From positions 1-36,462 of the forward strand of contig CAKTWW010000019.1 in NCBI GenBank assembly GCA_934630855.1: a DNA stretch of 36,462 bases. Direction: 5' to 3'. Both the position numbers and the translations under genes were made by a program. The stretch comes from an uncultured Collinsella sp. Its GTDB lineage: Bacteria; Actinomycetota; Coriobacteriia; Coriobacteriales; Coriobacteriaceae. Under the pieces are notes generated by a model. That model saw nothing but the letters and a program-made list of their open reading frames with translations, searched no databases and was not told where the DNA came from. Positions 23,020 through 30,347 of this stretch are shown here, one piece after another (positions within the stretch are counted from its first letter, which is position 1; each line of letters starts with the position of its first letter).

Positions 23020-24126
23020 ATGGGCGACTTCGATGTGATGGAGGCCTTCCACAGGCAGCGGATTTCGCGCCGACAGTTTCTGCGCGGGGCGCTGGGCCTG
23101 GCCGCTGCCGGCCTTGCGGCTGGCACCGCGGGTGGTCTGACGGGTTGCGGAAAGTCCGACAACCCCAACGAGCTCAACATCTTCATTTGGACCGAATATG
23201 TGCCCGACTCGGTGCTCGAGGGCTTTGAGAAAGAGACGGGCATCCACATCAACCAGTATTTGTACTCGTCTAACGAGGACATGCTGGCCAAGGTGAGGAC
23301 CGAAAACGAAGGCACCTACGATATCCTGCAGCCGACGGACTACATGGTGAAGAGCCTGATTGCACAGGGGCTGCTGGAGCCGCTCGACCTTTCGGTGCTC
23401 ACCAACAGGGGCAATATCGGCACGCAGTACATGGACCAGGAGTTCGATCCCGGCAACAAGTATTCCATCCCGTTTATGGGCAGCTGCACCGCCATTGCCT
23501 ACAACGAGGATGAGGTCGATAAGCCCGAGAGCTTTACCGATATGCTCGACGAGAAGTTTCGCAGCAATATCGTGACGCTGAACGACTTTCGCGAGGTGTT
23601 GGCCGTCGCTGGCATGACGGTGGGGCTCACCGGCAACGAGGAAGACGACGAGAGTATCGCCAAGATTGCCGAGCAGGCGGCTATATTTAAACCGAACTTT
23701 AAGCTGTACGACTCCGACAGTCCCCGTAACGCGCTGGTGTCGGGCGACTGCATCGCCGGCATTATCTGGACGGCCGAGATTGCCCTGGCACAGCGCGATA
23801 ACCCGGCGATTCAGGTGGCGTTTCCCAGCGAGGGCTGCGGTATTGGCACCGACAACTGGTGTATCCCCAAGGGTGCCAAGCACTACGACAACGCGCTGCA
23901 GTTTATCAATTACATGCTGCGCCCCGAGGTGGCCAAGGTGGTCTCGGAGGACTACCCCTACGTGCAGCCCAACACCGAGGCCATCAAGCTGCTCGACGAG
24001 GATTTCCAAAACAACCCGGTCGAGAACGTGCCTTCCGATGTGTTTAAGCACGGTCGCCGCACCGAGGCGCTGCCGCCCAAGGTGCTGCGCAAGTACGACA
24101 AGATCTGGACGAATCTGAAGGGATAG
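23020..24126 (+). CDS. potD: PotD-like substrate-binding protein, Tat-type lipoprotein
   Basis: The 368-residue solute-binding protein starts with a twin-arginine signal, ISRRQFLRGALG (about residues 15-26), followed by a hydrophobic alanine-rich segment and lipobox LTGC (Cys43). It is therefore probably folded before export and then lipid-anchored, an uncommon route for PotD proteins. The mature part has LNIFIWTEYVPDSVLEGFEK and IPFMGSCTAIAYNED, typical of the spermidine/putrescine-binding family. The canonical polyamine-binding carboxylates could not be confirmed by eye. Its place before an ornithine-cyclodeaminase-like gene suggests an amino-acid-derived amine ligand. Confidence 0.92.
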   Translation: MGDFDVMEAFHRQRISRRQFLRGALGLAAAGLAAGTAGGLTGCGKSDNPNELNIFIWTEYVPDSVLEGFEKETGIHINQYLYSSNEDMLAKVRTENEGTYDILQPTDYMVKSLIAQGLLEPLDLSVLTNRGNIGTQYMDQEFDPGNKYSIPFMGSCTAIAYNEDEVDKPESFTDMLDEKFRSNIVTLNDFREVLAVAGMTVGLTGNEEDDESIAKIAEQAAIFKPNFKLYDSDSPRNALVSGDCIAGIIWTAEIALAQRDNPAIQVAFPSEGCGIGTDNWCIPKGAKHYDNALQFINYMLRPEVAKVVSEDYPYVQPNTEAIKLLDEDFQNNPVENVPSDVFKHGRRTEALPPKVLRKYDKIWTNLKG

Positions 24127-24132
24127 ATCGAT

Positions 24133-25266
24133 ATGAGTAATTCGACCGAAGTCGATTTTAGGTTTCTTTCGGAGCCCGATATCATCAAGGCGGGCGCGAC
24201 CGACATGGCGCACTGCATCGATGTGATGGAGGACCAGTTTAAGCTGTTGAGCTTGGGCGACTATCGCATGAGCGGCAAGAACAAGAACAGTCACGGCGCC
24301 TTTTTGGACTTCCCCGAGAGCTCGCCGTTTCCCAACATGCCCGTTGCCGGTCCCGACCGCCGCTTTATGGCCATGTGTTCCTACCTGGGCGGCAGCTACA
24401 ACATGTGCGGCCTTAAGTGGTACGGCTCCAACGTCAACAACCGCGAGAAGGGTCTGCCGCGCTCGATTCTGACGCTCATGCTCAACGATCCCGATACGGG
24501 TGCGCCGTTGGCGCTGATGAGCGCAAACCTTATCAGCAGTTATCGTACGGCGGCCGTTCCTGCCGTGGGTGTGCGCTATCTGGCGCGCAAGGACGTGCAC
24601 ACAGTGGGCATTATCGGCCCGGGCGTGATGAACAAAACCACGCTGCGCTCGTTTTTGATGGAGCGTCCCGACATCGAGACTGTCAAGGTCAAGGGTCGTG
24701 GGCGTCGCTCGCTGGAGTCCTACGTCGATTACGTGCATCAGAACTTCCCGAGCATTAAAAACGTGCAGATCGTCGATACCGAGGAAGAGGCTATTCGCGA
24801 CAGCGACCTGGTGAGCGTCGCCACCAACGAGAATGGCGGCATCGAGACGTATCCGCGCGTCAAGCGCGAGTGGGTCAAGCCCGGTGCGCTCATTTGCGCC
24901 CCGAGCGATCTGTATGCTGACCGCGAGCCGTTTATCGAGGGCGAGTGGAAGTGCGTGACCGACCTGTATCCCATGTACGAGGACTGGCGCGACGAGATCG
25001 GCCGCTTTGACGTGTGCGGCACGCTCGGCAACGAGTGGGTCGATATGGTCGACTACGGCATGCTGCCGCGTGAGCGCGTGGTGGATCTGGGCGACATCGT
25101 GCGCGGCGTCGACCCTGGCCGCACGAGCGAGGACGACATCTACTTCTTTAGCATCGGCGGCATCAACACCGAGGACGTGAGCTGGGGCACCACGATCTAC
25201 CGCAAGGCAGTCGAGATGGGTCTGGGCCAGGAACTCATGCTTTGGGATACGCCCGCGCTGGCGTAA
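24133..25266 (+). CDS. Ornithine cyclodeaminase/mu-crystallin family NAD(P)-binding protein
   Basis: The 377-residue protein has the family's Rossmann signature HTVGIIGPGVMNKTTLRSF near residue 157, preceded by LMSANLISSYRTAAVPAVGV, which resembles the substrate-binding region with the conserved Arg. Members catalyse deamination of ornithine to proline or reversible reduction of cyclic imines; this sequence belongs to a longer, divergent branch found near amine oxidases. It begins six bases after the potD stop, so it is the last gene of the PII-pot unit, and a strong terminator follows. Reaction and substrate are unassigned. Confidence 0.85.
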   Translation: MSNSTEVDFRFLSEPDIIKAGATDMAHCIDVMEDQFKLLSLGDYRMSGKNKNSHGAFLDFPESSPFPNMPVAGPDRRFMAMCSYLGGSYNMCGLKWYGSNVNNREKGLPRSILTLMLNDPDTGAPLALMSANLISSYRTAAVPAVGVRYLARKDVHTVGIIGPGVMNKTTLRSFLMERPDIETVKVKGRGRRSLESYVDYVHQNFPSIKNVQIVDTEEEAIRDSDLVSVATNENGGIETYPRVKREWVKPGALICAPSDLYADREPFIEGEWKCVTDLYPMYEDWRDEIGRFDVCGTLGNEWVDMVDYGMLPRERVVDLGDIVRGVDPGRTSEDDIYFFSIGGINTEDVSWGTTIYRKAVEMGLGQELMLWDTPALA

Positions 25267-25304
25267 CTTGTCATGCGACATATGCGGTGCGATGGCGCCG
25301 TCGA

Positions 25305-25337
25305 AAAGGCAAGGGGATGGTCCCCCTTGCCTTTTTT
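25305..25337 (+). terminator. Rho-independent terminator ending the PII-pot-OCD unit
   Basis: A 12-bp perfect stem, AAAGGCAAGGGG (25305-25316) with CCCCTTGCCTTT (25323-25334), is followed by a T-run (to about 25338). The oxidase subunits downstream must therefore have their own promoter in 25338-25456, where none is obvious. Confidence 0.9.
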
Positions 25338-25456
25338 TATTGCCGTCCCCATTGTTTCGGTTTGAATGGTAATCGACCGGAAACCGCTCGTTAACAGGGT
25401 GAATCGTAGGATAGGCGCTGTTGGTAACCGATAGACGAGAGGGGTTTGGTGGTGCC

Positions 25457-25840
25457 ATGTCCAGGATTGTCGAACATCCCATTTTGGGTGCTCCCAGCAA
25501 GGGGAGTCGAGTCGTTTTTACCTATGACGGCGTTGAGATGGAAGGGTACGAGGGCGAACCGATCGCCATGGCGCTCAAGGCCGCCGGCGTCGAGGTCCAT
25601 CGTTTTACCGCCAAGCGTCATGAGCCGCGCGGCATCTTTTGCGCTATCGGCCGTTGCACCGACTGCGTCATGGTCGTGGACGGCAAGCCCAACGTGCGTA
25701 CGTGCATGACGCCGCTCGTCGCCGGTATGGACGTACGCACGCAGGACGGCGTCGCCCCGCTCGATTTGGATGACCCGCGTGCCGAGGCTCTGGTTGCCGA
25801 GGCCGCCGCAAGCCCTGCTGCCGTAAAGGAGGCTGAGTAG
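25457..25840 (+). CDS. (2Fe-2S) small subunit, HcnA/opine-oxidase type
   Basis: The 127-residue protein has the ferredoxin-like fold of the small gamma subunit of multi-subunit amine or cyanide-forming dehydrogenases. The cluster ligands lie in GIFCAIGRCTDCVMVVDG and a later Cys in VRTCMTPL, giving the C-x4-C-x2-C...C pattern of a plant-type 2Fe-2S site. I chose the ATG at 25457 since the preceding frame (to a TTG at 25421) has no family-like residues. It ends just before the large flavoprotein gene, within one unit. It would shuttle electrons between the flavin subunits. Confidence 0.85.
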   Translation: MSRIVEHPILGAPSKGSRVVFTYDGVEMEGYEGEPIAMALKAAGVEVHRFTAKRHEPRGIFCAIGRCTDCVMVVDGKPNVRTCMTPLVAGMDVRTQDGVAPLDLDDPRAEALVAEAAASPAAVKEAE

Positions 25841-25841
25841 C

Positions 25842-27449
25842 ATGGAGCGTCATGATCTGGTCGTGGTCGGCGCCGGCCCCAGTGGCCTTTCCGCTGCCAT
25901 CGAGGCTGCCAAGCGTGGGCTCGATGTTGTCGTATTTGATGAGAATGCCCGTCCCGGCGGTCAACTGTTCAAGCAGATTCACAAGTTCTTTGGCTCTAAG
26001 GAGCATCGCGCTAAGGTTCGCGGTTTTCGCATTGGCGATGAGCTGCTTGCCGAGGCCGATGCGGCAGGCGTCAATGTGGTGCTCGATGCTACGGTAATTG
26101 GCCTGTACGAGGGCCGCGAGGTCGTGGTGCGCGTGGGCGATGTCGTGCGCCATGTGAAGGGCGACGCCGTCCTGGTCGCCACGGGTGCGGCCGAGAACAC
26201 GCTCAACTTTCCCGGTTGGACGCTGCCCGGCGTGATCGGTGCCGGCGCCGCACAGACCATGATGAACCTGCATGGCGTAAAGCCGGGCGACCGCGTGCTC
26301 ATGGTCGGCTCGGGCAACGTTGGCCTGGTCGTGTCGTTCCAGCTGCTGCAGGCTGGCTGCGACGTGGTCGCGCTCGTCGATGCGGCACCGCGCGTGGGCG
26401 GCTATGGCGTGCATGCGGCCAAGGTGGCCCGCTGCGGCGTGCCGTTCTACCTGTCACATACTGTGGTGGCCGCCGAGGGCGACGACCGCGTGACCGGTGT
26501 GACGATCGGCGAGGTCGATGCACACTGGCAGGTTATTCCCGGTACCGAAAAGCACTTTGACGTGGACACGATCTGCGTGGCCGTGGGCCTGTCTCCCATG
26601 AGCCAGCTGCTCTCGATGGCCGGATGCGAGATGGTCGATGACCCCAAGCGCGGCGGCTATGTCCCGGTGTGCGACGAGAAGGGCGCAACGAGTGTGCCCG
26701 GCGTGTATGTCTCGGGCGATGTCGCGGGTATTGAAGAGGCAAGCTCTGCCATGATCGAGGGCCGTATCTCGGGCGTGGCGATTGCCGAGTATCTGGGTTA
26801 CACCGACGCGGTGGATGCCGACGAGTCCGAGGACAAGCTCGAGGCTTCGCTCGACACGCTGCGCCAGGGCATGTTTGCACCCAAGAATCGTGGCAAGAAG
26901 ATCGAGACCACGGAGGAGGGCTGTCCGGTCTCGCAGCATCTGCTGCGCCATGGCTACCTTGCCGACGAGGAGCTCGACAGCTATCCCGGCGTGACGCATA
27001 TGGCAGGCGTGCATCCGGTGATCGAGTGCACGCAGAACATCCCCTGTAATCCGTGCCAGGATGCCTGCAAAAAGGGCTGCATCTCCATTGGCGAGCACAT
27101 TACATCGCTGCCGATCGTGGTCGAGGATTCGCATTGTATCGACTGCGGCATGTGCGTGGCCAGCTGCCCCGGTCAGTCGATCTTTTTGGTCAATGAGGAC
27201 TGCGGCGACGGCACCGCGACGGTCACTTTGCCCTACGAGTTCTATCCGCTGCCGCAGGTGGGCGATTGCGGATGTGCGCTGAGCCGCTCGGGCGAGCCGG
27301 TGTGCGATGCCCAGGTGGTGCGCGTGCGCAGCGTCAAGGCGTTTGACAAGACGGCGCTTGTGACCATGAGCGTGCCCAAGGAGTTTGCCATGACGGCGCG
27401 CATGTTCAAGCCTGCTGAGGAGACCGAGGAGGTGGCCTGCCATGAGTGA
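25842..27449 (+). CDS. FAD/NAD(P)-dependent amine oxidoreductase, large subunit with ferredoxin-like C-terminus
   Basis: The 535-residue protein has an FAD motif VVVGAGPSGLSAAIEAAKRG at its start, a second Rossmann motif VLMVGSGNVGLVVSFQLLQ near residue 150, and a C-terminal iron-sulfur region. That region has CTQNIPCNPCQDACKKGC (about 396-413) and CIDCGMCVASCPG (about 432-444), typical of two 4Fe-4S sites. HcnB/OoxA-type subunits normally carry a BFD-like 2Fe-2S site at this end; here that module is the separate gene at 27442. It begins right after the small subunit, with AAGGAGG upstream, and overlaps the next gene by eight bases. Likely role: oxidising an amine and passing electrons to a low-potential carrier. 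Confidence 0.9.
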   Translation: MERHDLVVVGAGPSGLSAAIEAAKRGLDVVVFDENARPGGQLFKQIHKFFGSKEHRAKVRGFRIGDELLAEADAAGVNVVLDATVIGLYEGREVVVRVGDVVRHVKGDAVLVATGAAENTLNFPGWTLPGVIGAGAAQTMMNLHGVKPGDRVLMVGSGNVGLVVSFQLLQAGCDVVALVDAAPRVGGYGVHAAKVARCGVPFYLSHTVVAAEGDDRVTGVTIGEVDAHWQVIPGTEKHFDVDTICVAVGLSPMSQLLSMAGCEMVDDPKRGGYVPVCDEKGATSVPGVYVSGDVAGIEEASSAMIEGRISGVAIAEYLGYTDAVDADESEDKLEASLDTLRQGMFAPKNRGKKIETTEEGCPVSQHLLRHGYLADEELDSYPGVTHMAGVHPVIECTQNIPCNPCQDACKKGCISIGEHITSLPIVVEDSHCIDCGMCVASCPGQSIFLVNEDCGDGTATVTLPYEFYPLPQVGDCGCALSRSGEPVCDAQVVRVRSVKAFDKTALVTMSVPKEFAMTARMFKPAEETEEVACHE

Positions 27450-27810
27450 GGCCGTGAACTTTTACAAGGAACCGGGCGAGCCGCTCGACCGTGCTGCGAT
27501 TGACTTGGGGCCCTACGTGCCCGCGCCCGATGACGACGTGCTCGTGTGCCGTTGCGAAGAGGTGACCAAGGGCGATATTCGCCGCGCCATCCACGACGGC
27601 ATGTACACCATGACTGAGATCCGTCGTTATTTACGTCAAGGCATGGGGCTGTGCCAGGGACAGAGCTGCACCAAGCTCGTGCGCCGCATTATGGCCACGG
27701 AGCTTACAGGCACACCGGCGGTAGCGCTTTTGGAGCCCGAGACCTCGCGAGCGCCCATGCGCCCGATCGAGATGAGCGTGCTAGGCAACGGTGAAGAGGG
27801 GAGAGCGTAG
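27442..27810 (+). CDS. (2Fe-2S) BFD-like protein
   Basis: The 122-residue protein contains the BFD-type four-Cys pattern VCRCEEVTKGDI (Cys36 and Cys38) and MGLCQGQSC (about Cys70 and Cys75), which binds a 2Fe-2S cluster. In relatives this domain is fused to the large oxidase subunit; here it is a separate polypeptide. Its start overlaps the large-subunit stop (ATGAGTGA), so translation is coupled. It probably forms part of the same complex with the subunits on both sides. N- and C-terminal tails of 30-40 residues are not assigned. Confidence 0.88.
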   Translation: MSEAVNFYKEPGEPLDRAAIDLGPYVPAPDDDVLVCRCEEVTKGDIRRAIHDGMYTMTEIRRYLRQGMGLCQGQSCTKLVRRIMATELTGTPAVALLEPETSRAPMRPIEMSVLGNGEEGRA

Positions 27811-27812
27811 CC

Positions 27813-28964
27813 ATGGCGGGAACTTATGCAGATATCACCGACGTCGCCTGCGATGTCGTCATTATCGGCGCCGGCGTGATCGGATGCGCGGCGGCGTACA
27901 ACCTGGCCAAGAAGGGCCGCTGCGTCACGGTGCTCGACCGCGAGCCCAATGTGGGCGAGGGCGCGAGCTCGCGCAACGGCGGCGGCGTTCGCCAGAGCGG
28001 CCGCGATGGTCGCGAGCTGCCGCTTGCCATGTATGCCGTCGAGAACATTTGGCCTTCGCTGTCCGACGAGCTGGGCGCCGACGTCGAGTACGTCAAACGC
28101 GGCAACCTGCGCCTGGGCAAGACCGAGGAGCACCTGCAGACGCTTCGTAAGCTGGCGAGCATGTCGCAGGGCCTGGGGCTCGATATGAAGATGATCGGAC
28201 CCGAGGAGGTGCGCGAGATCAACCCGTACCTGTCCGACCAGGTCATCGGCGCCTCGTGGTGCCCTACGGATGGACATGCCAACCCCATGCGCACCACGCT
28301 CGCGTATTATCGCGCGGCCAAGGCGCTCGGCGTGCGCTTCGTGACGGGCGTCGAGGTCAAGCGCCTGCGCAAGGTGCGCGGCCGCGTCGCGGGCGTCGAG
28401 TGCAACATTGGCACCTTTACGGCTAACGACGTGCTGCTGGCGGCGGGCCTGGGCAGCCGCGGTATCGCCGCGAGCGTGGGCATCGACATCCCCATGACGG
28501 GATCGCTTATCGAGTGCCTGGTCACCGAGGCCGAGCCCACGATGTTTCCGCAGATGCTCGGCGTTGCCACAGGTGACTTTTACGGACATCAGACGACGCA
28601 TGGCTCGTTTGTCTTTGGCGGCAGCTCGGGTCTGGAGGAGTCGAACGGCGCGTTTGGCGGCCGTCCCACCTCGAGCATAACGGCACCGGCTGAGTGCCGC
28701 GCTATCATGGGCTACATTCCGCGTCTGGCCGATGCCAAGATCGTGCGAACCTGGGCCGGCTGGGAGGACGAGAGCGCCGATGGCGTGCCGGTGATCTCGA
28801 AGATTGACGAGGTTCCGGGCTTGACCATCGCCTGTGCCTTTACCGGGCACGGATTTGGCATCTCGCCGATTGTGGGCCTACTGCTGTCCGAGCTGGTGTG
28901 CGACGAGCCCACGACGCTCGATGTCTCGGCGTTTCGCTACGACCGCTTTAAGGCGTGGTTGTGA
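27813..28964 (+). CDS. DAO-family FAD-dependent oxidoreductase (beta subunit)
   Basis: The 383-residue protein has the FAD motif DVVIIGAGVIGCAAAYNLAKKG (starting about residue 14) and NGGGVRQSGRDGRELPLAM, typical of the D-amino acid/sarcosine oxidase family subgroup (SoxB, HcnC, OoxB). The C-terminal ITCAFTGHG-like segment (TIACAFTGHGFGISPIVG) closes the FAD site. It would hold the substrate-oxidising flavin and cleave a C-N bond of a secondary or N-substituted amino acid, with electrons passed to the Fe-S subunits. It starts two bases after the BFD gene and its stop codon overlaps the start of the next gene. Substrate is unknown. Confidence 0.9.
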   Translation: MAGTYADITDVACDVVIIGAGVIGCAAAYNLAKKGRCVTVLDREPNVGEGASSRNGGGVRQSGRDGRELPLAMYAVENIWPSLSDELGADVEYVKRGNLRLGKTEEHLQTLRKLASMSQGLGLDMKMIGPEEVREINPYLSDQVIGASWCPTDGHANPMRTTLAYYRAAKALGVRFVTGVEVKRLRKVRGRVAGVECNIGTFTANDVLLAAGLGSRGIAASVGIDIPMTGSLIECLVTEAEPTMFPQMLGVATGDFYGHQTTHGSFVFGGSSGLEESNGAFGGRPTSSITAPAECRAIMGYIPRLADAKIVRTWAGWEDESADGVPVISKIDEVPGLTIACAFTGHGFGISPIVGLLLSELVCDEPTTLDVSAFRYDRFKAWL

Positions 28965-30148
28965 TGGAGGATTTCTCGTACCGCCTGCCCACACACTTCG
29001 TGTTCGGTTTTGGTTCCGAGCGCGAGGCGGGCCGGCTTGTCGCGCACTACGGCGGCACCAAGGTGCTCGTGCTGTTTGGCGGCGGCTCGGTCGAGCGGTC
29101 GGGCCTGCTGGAGCGCGTGCTCAACTCGCTCGATCGGGCGCTGCTCGATCACGTTGAGCTTAAGGGCGTCAAACCCAACCCGCTGCTGAGCACGGTCTAC
29201 GAGGGCATATCGCTTGTGCGCGATGAGCGCGTGGACTTTATTCTCGCGCTTGGCGGCGGCAGCGTTATCGATACCGCGAAGGCCATTGCTGCCGGCGCGC
29301 GTTATCCGGGTGACGTGTGGGACTTTTACGGCGGCGACCGTACGCCCGATCGGGCCTTGCCGGTCGGTTGCGTGCTTACCATCGCGGCTTCCGGTTCCGA
29401 GGCCTCGCCCGATTCGGTGATCACGCAGGATGGCTCGATGCTCAAACGCGAGACATCCTCGTCGGTGCTGCTGCCGACGTTTAGCATCTTAAATCCCGAG
29501 CTGACCGAAACTCTGCCGGCATATCAGACAGCATGCGGTATCACCGATATGTATTCGCATCTGCTGGAGCGATACATGAGCAGAAGTACCGCCGTCGGGG
29601 TGTCCGACCGCATGATCGAGGGCCTGATGCTATCGATTATCGACGAGGCGGCGCCCGTTGCGGAAGATCCACGAGACTACGATGCGCGCGCCAACCTTAT
29701 GTGGGCAGCAACGCTGGCGCACTGCGGCATCGCCGGCGCCGATCGTAAGCACGACTGGGCGAGTCACGATATCGAGTACGCCCTGTCGTCGCGCTACGGT
29801 GTGGCGCACGGCGCGGGACTCGCCGTGGTGATTCCGGCGGTGCTCACGTATTACCTGGATGTCGATGCTGCCGCGGTGCCGCGCTTGGCTCAGTTGGCGC
29901 GCCGCGTTTGGGGCGTGGACGAGACCGACGATATGGCTGCTGCTCGTGCCGGCGTTGAGGCCCAGCGTTCGTTCTTTGCTTCACTGGGTATGCCGACGAC
30001 ACTCGAGGAGGTGGACGGCAAGCTCGAGGATATTCCCTCGCTGGCGAGCGAGACGTGCTTTGCCGGCGGTCGCGCCGGCACCGTGGGAGGCTATCTCCCG
30101 CTCGACGAGCATGCCGTCGCACGCATCTTCAGCCTGATGCTCGCCTAA
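28964..30148 (+). CDS. Iron-containing alcohol dehydrogenase
   Basis: The 394-residue enzyme belongs to the butanol dehydrogenase-type Fe-ADH family. The nucleotide motif is GGGSVIDTAKAIA near residue 95. The expected metal ligands are seen as Asp and His in ITDMYSHLLE (about 193 and 197), His in KHDWASHDIEYAL (about 267) and His in GVAHGAGL (about 281). Its ATG overlaps the stop codon of the preceding oxidase (TGATG), so it is part of that unit. It could reduce an aldehyde released by oxidative amine cleavage to recycle NAD(P)H; this is inference. A shortened paralogue lies at 18620. Confidence 0.93.
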   Translation: MEDFSYRLPTHFVFGFGSEREAGRLVAHYGGTKVLVLFGGGSVERSGLLERVLNSLDRALLDHVELKGVKPNPLLSTVYEGISLVRDERVDFILALGGGSVIDTAKAIAAGARYPGDVWDFYGGDRTPDRALPVGCVLTIAASGSEASPDSVITQDGSMLKRETSSSVLLPTFSILNPELTETLPAYQTACGITDMYSHLLERYMSRSTAVGVSDRMIEGLMLSIIDEAAPVAEDPRDYDARANLMWAATLAHCGIAGADRKHDWASHDIEYALSSRYGVAHGAGLAVVIPAVLTYYLDVDAAAVPRLAQLARRVWGVDETDDMAAARAGVEAQRSFFASLGMPTTLEEVDGKLEDIPSLASETCFAGGRAGTVGGYLPLDEHAVARIFSLMLA

Positions 30149-30153
30149 TACCT

Positions 30154-30225
30154 GCCAGGAAGGGGCAGGTTTATTTTGGTAGGTAAAGCGTTTGACCTGC
30201 CAAAATAAACCTGCCCCTTTTTGGT
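30154..30225. repeat. Hairpin repeat family 2, copy 2
   Basis: The arms 30154-30184 and 30195-30225 form a long stem with a few G·U positions. It resembles copy 1 at 17718-17801, but the outer stem has GGGGCAGG/CCTGCCCC in place of GGGACAGG/CCTGTCCC. It starts six bases after the Fe-ADH stop. The T-run after the stem (CCCCTTTTTGG) allows it to act as a terminator for the oxidase unit. Confidence 0.88.
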
Positions 30226-30306
30226 CAGTCGCCGTCTGTGGGCAGATTGGCAACGCTCGCTGATTACGGTCTTGACCTGCGTTAGAATAAGGGCATCTGA
30301 TTATCC

Positions 30307-30328
30307 GGGCGCATGGAGGAGTGCGCCC
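30307..30328 (+). promoter_or_regulatory. Short leader hairpin upstream of pgi
   Basis: GGGCGCA (30307-30313) and TGCGCCC (30322-30328) form a 7-bp stem with an eight-base loop containing GGAGGAG. It sits just before the real ribosome site AGGAGG (30336-30342). A weak promoter-like pair (CTGATT, 17 bases, TAGAAT) lies upstream near 30258-30287. Confidence 0.45.
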
Positions 30329-30347
30329 GTATGCTGAGGAGGACTTT

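Noticed and set aside
22912..25500. Very long open frames on the minus strand opposite the pot, potD and OCD genes (and similar ones at 20014-22350 and 30519-32075)
   Set aside because: They lie opposite strongly supported genes, lack ribosome sites and family similarity, and arise from the G/C bias at third codon positions.
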